From contig CALZOU010000008.1 of assembly GCA_945827805.1 (NCBI GenBank), positions 1-40,573 of the forward strand: a stretch of 40,573 nucleotides of DNA. The letters run 5' to 3'. The notes beneath the pieces were generated by a model. That model saw only the letters and a list, made by a program, of their open reading frames with translations. It ran no database searches and was not told the origin of the DNA. The position numbers and the translations under genes are program-made. The DNA is from an uncultured Lachnospiraceae bacterium. Its GTDB lineage: Bacteria; Bacillota; Clostridia; Lachnospirales; Lachnospiraceae. Shown here piece after piece: positions 33,273-40,573 of this stretch (position 1 is the first letter of the stretch; each line of letters starts with the position of its first letter).

Positions 33273-34877
33273 ATGGCAGAAATCAATTTAAGCAAGTATG
33301 GCATTACCGGAACTACTGAGATTGTATACAATCCGTCCTTCGAGCAGTTGTTCGAAGAAGAGACCAAACCGGGCCTGGAAGGATTCGAAGTTGGTCAGGA
33401 GAGCGAACTGGGTGCAGTTAATGTTATGACTGGTATCTACACCGGACGTTCCCCGAAAGATAAATACATCGTTATGGATGAGAACTCCAAAGATACCGTA
33501 TGGTGGACAACAGACGAGTACAAGAATGATAACCATCCGATGTCCGAGGAAACCTGGGCTGTATTAAAAGATATCGCACAGAAAGAGCTGTCCAACAAGA
33601 GACTGTTCGTAGTTGACGCATTCTGCGGCGCTAACAAAGATACCCGTATGGCTATCCGCTTCATCGTAGAAGTAGCTTGGCAGGCACACTTTGTAAAGAA
33701 CATGTTCATCATCCCGACAGAGGAAGAACTGAAAGATTTCGAGCCGGATTTCATCGTTTACAATGCTTCCAAAGCAAAAGTTGAGAACTATAAAGAACTG
33801 GGCCTGAACTCCGAGACAGCTGTTGCTTTCAACATCACCAGCCGTGAGCAGGTTATCATCAACACATGGTACGGCGGAGAGATGAAGAAAGGTATGTTCT
33901 CCATGATGAACTACTATCTGCCGCTGAAGGGCATCGCTTCCATGCACTGCTCCGCAAACACTGACCTGAACGGCGAGAATACAGCTATCTTCTTCGGTCT
34001 GTCCGGTACAGGTAAGACCACACTTTCCACAGACCCGAAACGTCTTCTGATCGGTGATGACGAGCACGGCTGGGATGACAACGGCGTATTCAACTTCGAG
34101 GGTGGATGCTACGCTAAGGTTATCAATCTGGATAAAGAGTCTGAGCCGGATATCTACAATGCCATCAAGAGAAACGCTCTTCTGGAGAACGTAACTCTGG
34201 ACAAAGACGGAAAGATCGATTTCAACGATAAGAGCGTTACCGAGAATACCCGTGTATCTTATCCGATCGACCACATCGAGAATATCGTACGTCCGGTTTC
34301 CACAGCACCGGCTGCCAAGGATGTTATCTTTCTTTCCGCAGATGCTTTCGGCGTACTGCCGCCGGTATCTATCCTGACTCCGGAGCAGACACAGTACTAC
34401 TTCCTGTCCGGTTTCACCGCTAAACTGGCCGGTACAGAGCGTGGTATCACAGAGCCGACACCGACCTTCTCCGCTTGCTTCGGACAGGCTTTCCTCGAGC
34501 TGCATCCGACAAAATACGCAGAAGAGCTGGTTAAGAAGATGGAAGCTAACGGCGCTAAAGCTTACCTGGTTAACACAGGCTGGAACGGTACAGGCAAACG
34601 TATCTCCATCAAAGATACCCGTGGTATCATCGATGCTATCCTGAACGGTGACATCAATAAAGCTCCGACTAAGAAGATCCCGATGTTCAATCTGGAAGTT
34701 CCGACAGAACTGCCGGGCGTTGATACAGGTATCCTGGATCCGCGCGATACCTACGCTGATGCTTCCGAGTGGGAGAAGAGAGCAGAGGATCTGGCTGATA
34801 GATTCATCAAGAACTTCAAGAAATACGAAGGAAACGAAGCTGGTAAGGCACTGGTTGCTGCCGGTCCGCAGAAATAA
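33273..34877 (+). CDS. pckA: Phosphoenolpyruvate carboxykinase (ATP)
   Basis: The 534-residue enzyme interconverts oxaloacetate + ATP and PEP + CO2 + ADP; in gut anaerobes it often runs toward oxaloacetate. Conserved parts are [11 protein letters not shown], the kinase-1a loop GLSGTGKTT (K248), LIGDDEHGW (metal and kinase-2), NFEGGCYAK and the [12 protein letters not shown] segment. ATGGAGG lies 12 bases before the ATG. Codon use is strongly biased (CTG, GTT, AAA, GAC), as in highly expressed genes. It is monocistronic, with its own promoter and terminator. Confidence 0.97.
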   Translation: MAEINLSKYGITGTTEIVYNPSFEQLFEEETKPGLEGFEVGQESELGAVNVMTGIYTGRSPKDKYIVMDENSKDTVWWTTDEYKNDNHPMSEETWAVLKDIAQKELSNKRLFVVDAFCGANKDTRMAIRFIVEVAWQAHFVKNMFIIPTEEELKDFEPDFIVYNASKAKVENYKELGLNSETAVAFNITSREQVIINTWYGGEMKKGMFSMMNYYLPLKGIASMHCSANTDLNGENTAIFFGLSGTGKTTLSTDPKRLLIGDDEHGWDDNGVFNFEGGCYAKVINLDKESEPDIYNAIKRNALLENVTLDKDGKIDFNDKSVTENTRVSYPIDHIENIVRPVSTAPAAKDVIFLSADAFGVLPPVSILTPEQTQYYFLSGFTAKLAGTERGITEPTPTFSACFGQAFLELHPTKYAEELVKKMEANGAKAYLVNTGWNGTGKRISIKDTRGIIDAILNGDINKAPTKKIPMFNLEVPTELPGVDTGILDPRDTYADASEWEKRAEDLADRFIKNFKKYEGNEAGKALVAAGPQK

Positions 34878-34892
34878 TTTAATACGTAATGT

Positions 34893-34928
34893 AAAAAACC
34901 GGGTGTGGAAGATCACACCCGGTTTTTT
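34893..34928. terminator. Rho-independent terminator of pckA
   Basis: A perfect 15-bp inverted repeat, AAAAAACCGGGTGTG and CACACCCGGTTTTTT, with a 6-base loop. Confidence 0.95.
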
Positions 34929-34949
34929 TATCTTTGTATTTCAACAAAT

Positions 34950-34974
34950 GATTCGGCCTGTTCTGAACAGTTAC
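34950..34974 (-). repeat. Dispersed intergenic repeat, copy H (end fragment, inverted)
   Basis: On the minus strand it reads GTAACTGTTCAGAACAGGCC followed by GAATC, identical to the start of the consensus shared by copies A and B. The rest of the element is not present; 34975-35100 is AT-rich with nothing else recognised. Confidence 0.65.
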
Positions 34975-35114
34975 AAATTAAGTTATATTATTCTGGTTCG
35001 AAAACATTGATTATAGATTGTTGAGATGCTATATTATTATTGGGTTTTTGTACAAATTTATGAAGACAGAATGATCATAGCAAAAGAAGAGATAAAGCAT
35101 TATTGAGGTGTAGT

Positions 35115-38100
35115 ATGAAGGATGGTAAACATAGACAATCCAGTCAGGAAAAAGCAGTCAAGCAGTTTTTGCGGGATTATCTGGATAAGGCGAAAGATGA
35201 GCAGACGCTGAACAGTATCCTGGAAAATATTGCAGGATATTATGATGCTGATCGTGCGTATATTTTTGAGATGGATCAGAAATCTGAAGTGTTCAATAAT
35301 ACTTTTGAGTGGTGTCGAGAAGGAATTTCTCCGGAGATTGACAATCTTCAGAACATTCCCTTTGATGGCCTGGATTGCTGGTTTGAGGCATTCGAAGAAG
35401 AGGGAGAGTTCTATATATCCTCCCTGTCTGAAGATTTTGTTCCCGGCTCAAAGACCTATGAGATCCTGAAACCCCAGGGCATTGAAAGCCTGATGGCATC
35501 TCCAATCATGGTAAATGGTGAGATAGTCGGTTTTTTTGGCGTTGATAATCCTCGTCAGAATACCGGTGATCTCCTGCTTTTGTCTGTAGCCGCCTCCACC
35601 TGTTACAGTGAAGTTGCTACAAAACGCATGATGAAGGAGCGGATGGAACAGACCAACAGAGAACTGGTGGATCGAATGAAGATCATCCAATCCATGAGTG
35701 AAATCTATACCTCTGTCTATTATATTGATATGATTACCGGACATTTCTCAGAGCTCTCTTCTTTGGATAAGGTTCATACACATATCGGTTCGAATGGTGA
35801 AGCACAGGAACGGCTGAATTATTTCTGCCATTATATGATGTTGCCTGCATATACAGAAGAAATGCTGGAATTCGTGGATCTATCTACCCTGGATCATCGT
35901 TTGCGTCACAGTCGGATCGTGAGCAGGCAGTATCAGAGTACAGTGATTTATCATCCTGAGCATGAGAACAGACCCGAATGGACGGAATGCTGCTTTATCG
36001 AAGGTGATCGTTTGGCTGATGGCAGATTGTCTCATGTCATTTTTGCAACGCGCTCCATCCACGATACCAAGATCAGGGAGCTGGAAGCACGGCAGAGACT
36101 CAAGGAAGAAATGGTAATATCCGGAGCATTGAGCCAGGAATACAGCAGTCTGTTTAAAATCGACGCAAAAACCGGGGAAATGTCCCTTTACAGGACAGAC
36201 GGACACGGAATGTCTCCTGAACTTCTGCAAAAACTGATGGAAAACGGAAATTATGAGACTGTTTTGGGCAGATACATCGATACATTTGTTATACCGGAGG
36301 ATCGTGAACGACTCAGAGAATCCAGCAAGCTGCAGGTCATGCTGGAGCAGGTTCCGGATGTTGGACTGTATAAGCAGGGATACAGAAGAATCCTTGACGG
36401 CATTGTCTCATATTATGAGATGAATGTAGTAAAAACGGCAGATGCAAAAGGGGATATTACCTTCATTCTGGCAATGCGGGATGTGGATGAGGAAATGCGC
36501 CGCCAGTTAAAACAGACCCGGGAGATGGAAGCGCAGCGTGAGATCATCGAAGGACTTGGCTCTGAATATTATTCAGTTCTTCTTGTGGATCCTGAAAGGG
36601 ATACGGTCACCACGTACCGTGCCGAGGAAGACGAAGGCAGGGCTGTAGCAGAGTATTTCCGCAGACACGATAATTGCTGGTCGAAGGGGCTGTACAGTTA
36701 TGCACAGGAACATCTCACGGAGAAAAGCCGTGAAGAATTTCTGGAAAAACTGTCCCTTGATTATATACGGGCAGACGGAAAGGACTATTCTCTGACTTAT
36801 GAGAAACTGACAGACAATGGTATCATCTATCTTCAGGTGAGAGTGGCATTCGTACATGACAAAGACGGCAAACTGGCCGTTGTGGTGGGTACCAGAAACG
36901 TAGATGACCTGATCAAGAAGGAACGTCAGCAGGAGATGGCACTGCAGGAGGCCTATGATGCGGCTGAAGCAGCCAGCAGGGCAAAAACCGACTTCCTCTC
37001 CAATATGTCCCACGACATCCGTACTCCAATGAATGGTATTATCGGAATGACGGCCATTGCGGTAGCGCACCTCGACGAGAAAGAACGTGTGCGGGACAGC
37101 CTGCAGAAGATTACGCAGGCCAGCAAGCATCTTCTCAGCCTCATCAACGAAACACTGGATATGAGTAAGATCGAATCCGGTAAGGTGGACTTATTGGAGG
37201 AAGAGTTTAATCTTTCGGATCTGGTGGATAATCTGTTGTCTATGACAAATTCCCAGATAGAGAAGCACCATCATTCCCTGAGTGTAAATATTTCCGGTGT
37301 ATCCCATGAGACCGTGATCGGCGATAGCCTCCGCATCCAGAAGGTGTTTACGAATCTGATGAGTAACGCTGTAAAATACACACCGGATGGGGGCAGTATC
37401 CAGCTGTCCATCACAGAAAAACCTTGCAATCAGGCAAAGGTGGGATGTTTTGAATTCGTTTTTGAAGATAATGGCATAGGTATGACGGATGAATTCCTGA
37501 AGAAGATTTTCGATCCATTTACCAGAGCTGAGGACGGCCGGGTGGATAAAATCCAGGGAACCGGATTGGGAATGCCCATCAGCCGGAATATTGTCCGCAT
37601 GATGGGCGGAGATATCAAGGTGGAAAGTAAGCTGGGCGTAGGTTCCCGTTTTACCGTCACCATGTACCTGAAACTCCAGGATGCCGAAGAACTCCACTAC
37701 GATAAGTTTGTTGATCTGGATGTTCTTGTGGCAGATGACGATGCACTGAGCCTGGAATCCTGCTGCAGTATGCTGAATGAGTTTGGCATGAAAGCAGAAG
37801 GTGTCAACACAGGAAACGAGGCAGTTGAACGTGTTGTACTGCACCATGAGCAGAAGAGGGATTACTTTGCGTGTATCATCGACTGGAAAATGCCGGATAT
37901 GGATGGTATCGCCACCACGAGGGCTATCCGGAAAGCAGTGGGAAATGATGTGCCGATCATCATCATTTCCGCCTACGACTGGTCGGATATTGAGCAGGAG
38001 GCCCGGGCCGCAGGAGCAAACGCCTTTATCAGCAAACCCCTGTTCCGGTCCAGACTGGCCAGGACTTTTTCCGCTCTTGTGGGCGAAGAGGAAAGGGAAG

Positions 38101-38522
38101 AACAGGAAGAACCACTGGTAGAGCTGGAAAACATGGATCTGACAGCGTACAGGGCATTGCTGGTAGAAGATAATGAATTGAATGCAGAGATCGCCACGGA
38201 GATCCTGGGAATGACGGGGATTGCTGTGGAGCTTGCTGCAGACGGAATAGAGGCAGTTGACCGGATCACGGAATGTCCTGACGGTTACTACGACATCATT
38301 TTTATGGACATCCAGATGCCGCGGATGAACGGCTACAATGCCACGAGAGCCATCCGTGCCATGGATCGCGGGTATTGTAAGCAGGTTCCCATTGTCGCCA
38401 TGACAGCTAACGCCTTTGCGGAAGATGTTCAGGCAGCCAAGACCGTAGGTATGAACGAGCATATCGCCAAGCCGCTGAACCTGAATGTGCTGGCAAAGAC
38501 GCTGCATCGGTGGCTGAGCTAG
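35115..38522 (+). CDS. Hybrid sensor histidine kinase with two receiver domains
   Basis: The 1135-residue protein reads in order: N-terminal GAF-like domain (about 20-175; DADRAYIFEMD, SLMASPIMVNGEIVGFFGVDN), a long middle region with probable PAS-like units (about 190-600), HisKA with H633 in NMSHDIRTPMNG, HATPase_c (NLMSNAVKYTPDGG, FEDNGIGM, GTGLGMPISRNIV), REC1 with phospho-acceptor D923 (IIDWKMPDMDG) and REC2 with D1065 (IFMDIQMPRMNG). I see no signal peptide or membrane segment, so it probably senses a cytoplasmic signal. No HPt domain is attached. The ATG at 35115 has GAGGTG 6 bases upstream; a TTG at 35103 is the alternative. The pathway is unknown; it is not obviously tied to the VanRS-like pair downstream. 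Confidence 0.9.
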   Translation: MKDGKHRQSSQEKAVKQFLRDYLDKAKDEQTLNSILENIAGYYDADRAYIFEMDQKSEVFNNTFEWCREGISPEIDNLQNIPFDGLDCWFEAFEEEGEFYISSLSEDFVPGSKTYEILKPQGIESLMASPIMVNGEIVGFFGVDNPRQNTGDLLLLSVAASTCYSEVATKRMMKERMEQTNRELVDRMKIIQSMSEIYTSVYYIDMITGHFSELSSLDKVHTHIGSNGEAQERLNYFCHYMMLPAYTEEMLEFVDLSTLDHRLRHSRIVSRQYQSTVIYHPEHENRPEWTECCFIEGDRLADGRLSHVIFATRSIHDTKIRELEARQRLKEEMVISGALSQEYSSLFKIDAKTGEMSLYRTDGHGMSPELLQKLMENGNYETVLGRYIDTFVIPEDRERLRESSKLQVMLEQVPDVGLYKQGYRRILDGIVSYYEMNVVKTADAKGDITFILAMRDVDEEMRRQLKQTREMEAQREIIEGLGSEYYSVLLVDPERDTVTTYRAEEDEGRAVAEYFRRHDNCWSKGLYSYAQEHLTEKSREEFLEKLSLDYIRADGKDYSLTYEKLTDNGIIYLQVRVAFVHDKDGKLAVVVGTRNVDDLIKKERQQEMALQEAYDAAEAASRAKTDFLSNMSHDIRTPMNGIIGMTAIAVAHLDEKERVRDSLQKITQASKHLLSLINETLDMSKIESGKVDLLEEEFNLSDLVDNLLSMTNSQIEKHHHSLSVNISGVSHETVIGDSLRIQKVFTNLMSNAVKYTPDGGSIQLSITEKPCNQAKVGCFEFVFEDNGIGMTDEFLKKIFDPFTRAEDGRVDKIQGTGLGMPISRNIVRMMGGDIKVESKLGVGSRFTVTMYLKLQDAEELHYDKFVDLDVLVADDDALSLESCCSMLNEFGMKAEGVNTGNEAVERVVLHHEQKRDYFACIIDWKMPDMDGIATTRAIRKAVGNDVPIIIISAYDWSDIEQEARAAGANAFISKPLFRSRLARTFSALVGEEEREEQEEPLVELENMDLTAYRALLVEDNELNAEIATEILGMTGIAVELAADGIEAVDRITECPDGYYDIIFMDIQMPRMNGYNATRAIRAMDRGYCKQVPIVAMTANAFAEDVQAAKTVGMNEHIAKPLNLNVLAKTLHRWLS

Positions 38523-38539
38523 ACAGTGGCATTCGGCAA

Positions 38540-38559
38540 AATATGAAGAAATATGAAGA
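38540..38559 (+). promoter_or_regulatory. 10-bp tandem repeat upstream of the response regulator
   Basis: AATATGAAGA occurs twice in tandem (38540-38549, 38550-38559), 67 bases before the response regulator start. Two direct half-sites one helical turn apart are the usual binding site form of OmpR/PhoB regulators, so this may be an autoregulatory site (inference). Confidence 0.4.
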
Positions 38560-38626
38560 TTGGCTGTTTTGAAGAGAAAATTGATATAGTATTAGGCTAA
38601 GACTGAAGAAGAAAAAGGAATTCCCC

Positions 38627-39322
38627 ATGAAAATACTGGTTGTAGATGACGAAAAAGAAATAGCTGATCTTGTAGAAATCTATCTCTGCAATGAAGGCTT
38701 TGAGGTGCGCAAATTTTACCGGGCGGAAGGTGTCATGGACTGCATACGGACAGAGCAGATCGATCTGGCAATCCTGGATGTGATGCTGCCGGATATGGAC
38801 GGTTTTGAACTGTTAAGAAAAATTCGCGAGAAGTATTTTTTCCCTATCATCATGCTTACAGCCAAGATTCAGGATATGGACAAGCTGACGGGATTGACGC
38901 TTGGTGCGGATGATTACATGACCAAGCCATTTAATCCGCTGGAACTCATTGCCCGGGTCAAGACCCAGATTCGGCGATCTGTCAAATACAATCCAAGAGT
39001 GCAGAAGGATGAGGCGGATACTTCGGATGAAATCGTGATCCGGGGGCTTACCATAGATAAGGAAACGCACAAATGCGTGTTAAACGGCAGCGAGCTGAAT
39101 CTGACGCCCATCGAATTCAGCATACTTTTGTATCTCTGCGAAAGAAAGGGGAAAGTGGTTTCCTCTGAGGAACTTTTTGAGCATGTCTGGGGCGAAAAAT
39201 ATATGGACAGCAATAATACGGTGATGGCACATATTGCCAGACTCAGGGGCAAGATGAAAGAATCATCCCGGCATCCGAAATATGTAAAGACTGTCTGGGG
39301 AGTGGGGTATACCATTGAGTAA
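38627..39322 (+). CDS. OmpR/PhoB-family response regulator (VanR-like)
   Basis: A 231-residue response regulator: receiver domain with the acidic pair in VVDDEKE, phospho-acceptor D51 in AILDVMLPDMDG and the conserved Lys in MTKPFNPLEL, then a winged-helix DNA-binding domain (LTPIEFSILLYLCERKGKVV, TVMAHIARLRGKM, VKTVWGVGYTIE). It resembles VanR-type regulators most closely. AAAAAGGAA lies before the ATG. The kinase gene overlaps its end by 8 bp, so the two are made together. No vancomycin-resistance ligase genes are in view, so a general cell-envelope role is more likely. Confidence 0.93.
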   Translation: MKILVVDDEKEIADLVEIYLCNEGFEVRKFYRAEGVMDCIRTEQIDLAILDVMLPDMDGFELLRKIREKYFFPIIMLTAKIQDMDKLTGLTLGADDYMTKPFNPLELIARVKTQIRRSVKYNPRVQKDEADTSDEIVIRGLTIDKETHKCVLNGSELNLTPIEFSILLYLCERKGKVVSSEELFEHVWGEKYMDSNNTVMAHIARLRGKMKESSRHPKYVKTVWGVGYTIE

Positions 39323-40421
39323 AAAAAAGAAGATATCGAAGATCCGCACACAGCTCAGCAGAAAAATGGCCCGGCAGTATCTGGTGAGGGCGGTGGTTTT
39401 TTCAGCGTTGGTGGTGTACTGGCTCGTATTTTTTAACGATGTGATCTGGCCGTACTGTTCGGAATACAGCGGAGGTTATGTGGCGATTCCCGAGGGGATT
39501 CTGCAGATCATTGCCATTCTGGTTCCGGTGATCGTCTGGATCATCTATACCATCCGCTTTTTTCAGAAACCTCTCCGATATCTGGACGAGCTGATACAGG
39601 CATCCGAGCAGCTGGCCATGCACAGGGAACAGCCCATACAGCTGTCAGGATTTTTGAAGGAAGCCCAGGAAGAATTAAATGAGGTCCGTCTGACGGCTAT
39701 TCAGAATGAACATAAGCTGCAGGAAGCAGATCAGAAGAAAAACGACCTGATCATGTATCTGGCTCATGACCTGAAAACACCGCTGACCAGCGTGATCGGA
39801 TATCTGACACTTCTGTACGAAAATCCTGAGCTGAATCAGGTACAGAGAGTGAAATACACCGGTATTGCTCTGGACAAGGCACAGCGGCTGGAAGAGCTGA
39901 TCAATGAATTCTTTGACATCAGCCGGCTGACACTGACGTCCATGACACTTCGCAGAGAAAAAAGAAATATGACTCGGATGCTGGAACAGATCGTTTCCGA
40001 GTCCACACCCCTTCTGGAAGAAAAAAAGATCAGCTGGAGAACGAAGATCGATCCCAATGTGGAATTTCTCTTTGATGCGGATAAAATGCAGCGGGTGTTC
40101 GACAACCTGATCCGTAATGCCATCAGCTACAGCTATCCCCATACCACTCTGGATCTTCTGATGAAGCAGGAGAATGGAGAAGTGCAGATCTGGCTGCGCA
40201 ATTACGGACCGACCATACCGGAGGACAAGCTGCAGCATCTGTTTGAGCAGTTCTACCGGCTTGATGAGTCAAGAAGCTCGGCTTCGGGAGGTGCAGGATT
40301 GGGGCTGGCCATTGCCAAAGAAATCGTGGAGCTGCATCAGGGAACCATAACTGCTATGAGTAAAGATGAGAGCATTTTGTTTCACATAAAGCTGCCGATG
40401 CTGACCGTAAGAAAATCGTAA
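39315..40421 (+). CDS. Membrane sensor histidine kinase (VanS-like)
   Basis: The 368-residue kinase has two N-terminal membrane segments (about 24-45 and 60-80) with a short outer loop, a HAMP-like linker (FFQKPLRYLDELIQASEQL), HisKA with H151 in YLAHDLKTPLTSVIGYL, and HATPase_c with NLIRNAISYS and GGAGLGLAIAKEIVELH. The short extracytoplasmic loop (about 15-20 residues) fits intramembrane-type or VanS-like sensing of envelope stress. The start is a TTG at 39315 inside the regulator's last codons, with GGGGAGTGGGG upstream; the next in-frame ATG (39366) would cut into the region before TM1. It is the partner of the regulator at 38627. Confidence 0.9.
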   Translation: MSKKKKISKIRTQLSRKMARQYLVRAVVFSALVVYWLVFFNDVIWPYCSEYSGGYVAIPEGILQIIAILVPVIVWIIYTIRFFQKPLRYLDELIQASEQLAMHREQPIQLSGFLKEAQEELNEVRLTAIQNEHKLQEADQKKNDLIMYLAHDLKTPLTSVIGYLTLLYENPELNQVQRVKYTGIALDKAQRLEELINEFFDISRLTLTSMTLRREKRNMTRMLEQIVSESTPLLEEKKISWRTKIDPNVEFLFDADKMQRVFDNLIRNAISYSYPHTTLDLLMKQENGEVQIWLRNYGPTIPEDKLQHLFEQFYRLDESRSSASGGAGLGLAIAKEIVELHQGTITAMSKDESILFHIKLPMLTVRKS

Positions 40422-40474
40422 GAAATGCGTCAGAAAATCACAAGGCGTCCGAAATGCTGTGAGAATAAATAAAG

Positions 40475-40513
40475 CCTCCTCTTTTGATAGACTAAAGCTA
40501 TCGAAAGAGGAGG
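40475..40513 (+). promoter_or_regulatory. Hairpin that sequesters a ribosome binding site (or terminator)
   Basis: CCTCCTCTTTTGATAG (40475-40490) pairs with CTATCGAAAGAGGAGG (40498-40513), 16 bp with one mismatch and a 7-base loop. The right arm is the AGAGGAGG ribosome binding site of the ATG at 40522. TATTTTTT follows, so it could also stop transcription from the kinase operon. Confidence 0.8.
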
Positions 40514-40521
40514 TATTTTTT

Positions 40522-40573
40522 ATGAATCAGACAGAAGTATTATGGTATGAAGATCTGGAACACAGTACAGGCA
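40522..40573 (+). CDS. Start of an unidentified gene, cut by the window end
   Basis: ATG with a perfect AGAGGAGG site opens a frame for 17 codons to the window edge, encoding MNQTEVLWYEDLEHSTG. Too short to assign. It follows the VanRS-like pair by 100 bp on the same strand. Confidence 0.6.
   Translation, partial: MNQTEVLWYEDLEHSTG

Noticed and set aside
3133-34974. CRISPR array
   Set aside because: The dispersed repeats are far apart, variable in length and in both orientations, with no regular spacers and no cas genes.
38627-40421. Vancomycin resistance cassette
   Set aside because: Only the regulator/kinase pair resembles VanRS; no D-Ala-D-Lac/Ser ligase, VanH or VanX-like gene is visible. 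VanRS-like pairs are common in Lachnospiraceae without resistance genes.

Overview
The window looks like a chromosome contig from a gut Lachnospiraceae (Blautia/Ruminococcus-type Firmicute). The grounds are: strong AGGAGG-type ribosome binding sites, TTGACA/TATAAT promoters, a T-box leader on leuA, a Hol_Tox-like type I toxin, AraC-family regulators beside intracellular glycosidases, and a fused CbiM-PDGLE ECF transporter. No marker gene allows a species call. The first 44 bases are not biological: they read as an Illumina Nextera index/transposon adapter left on the contig end.

Region 1 (about 0.3-23 kb) is a carbohydrate-utilisation island. It holds a GPH-family sugar:cation symporter, three AraC-family regulators on the minus strand, and a set of enzymes: GH78 alpha-L-rhamnosidase, a short NagZ-like GH3, beta-phosphoglucomutase, an alpha/beta-hydrolase (acetylesterase type), GH120 beta-xylosidase, a long GH3 beta-glucosidase type, GH2 with a DUF4982-like region, and a GH43 with C-terminal accessory domains. 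None of these enzymes has a signal peptide, so the picture is import of short, branched and acetylated plant oligosaccharides (rhamnose-, xylose- or glucose-containing) and trimming in the cytoplasm. A second GH2 gene survives only as an internally deleted remnant in front of the GH120 gene. The short GH3 keeps the Asp/His dyad known from GH3 phosphorylases and sits beside pgmB, so phosphorolysis giving beta-glucose 1-phosphate is an attractive hypothesis.

Between the GH2 and GH43 genes lies a stretch of about 1 kb that holds a compact type I toxin-antitoxin locus (26-aa hydrophobic peptide, convergent antisense RNA with a perfect promoter and its own terminator) and a tRNA-Pro(GGG) gene with a terminator. 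Intergenic spaces in the window carry a dispersed repeat family with CTGTTCAGAACAG-like ends, plus a separate 95-bp near-perfect palindrome whose arm sequence recurs inside the 3' end of one AraC gene.

Region 2 (about 23-35 kb) is housekeeping: deoD, a small coiled-coil protein, a flavin reductase-like protein, a cobalt/nickel ECF transporter operon (cbiMN-cbiQ-cbiO) behind a palindromic operator candidate, leuA behind a T-box with a CUG (Leu) specifier, thrC-dgt, and pckA.

Region 3 (about 35-40.6 kb) is signalling: a GAF-containing hybrid histidine kinase with two receiver domains, then a VanR/VanS-like two-component pair. The window ends in the first codons of a gene whose ribosome binding site lies in the arm of a stable hairpin.
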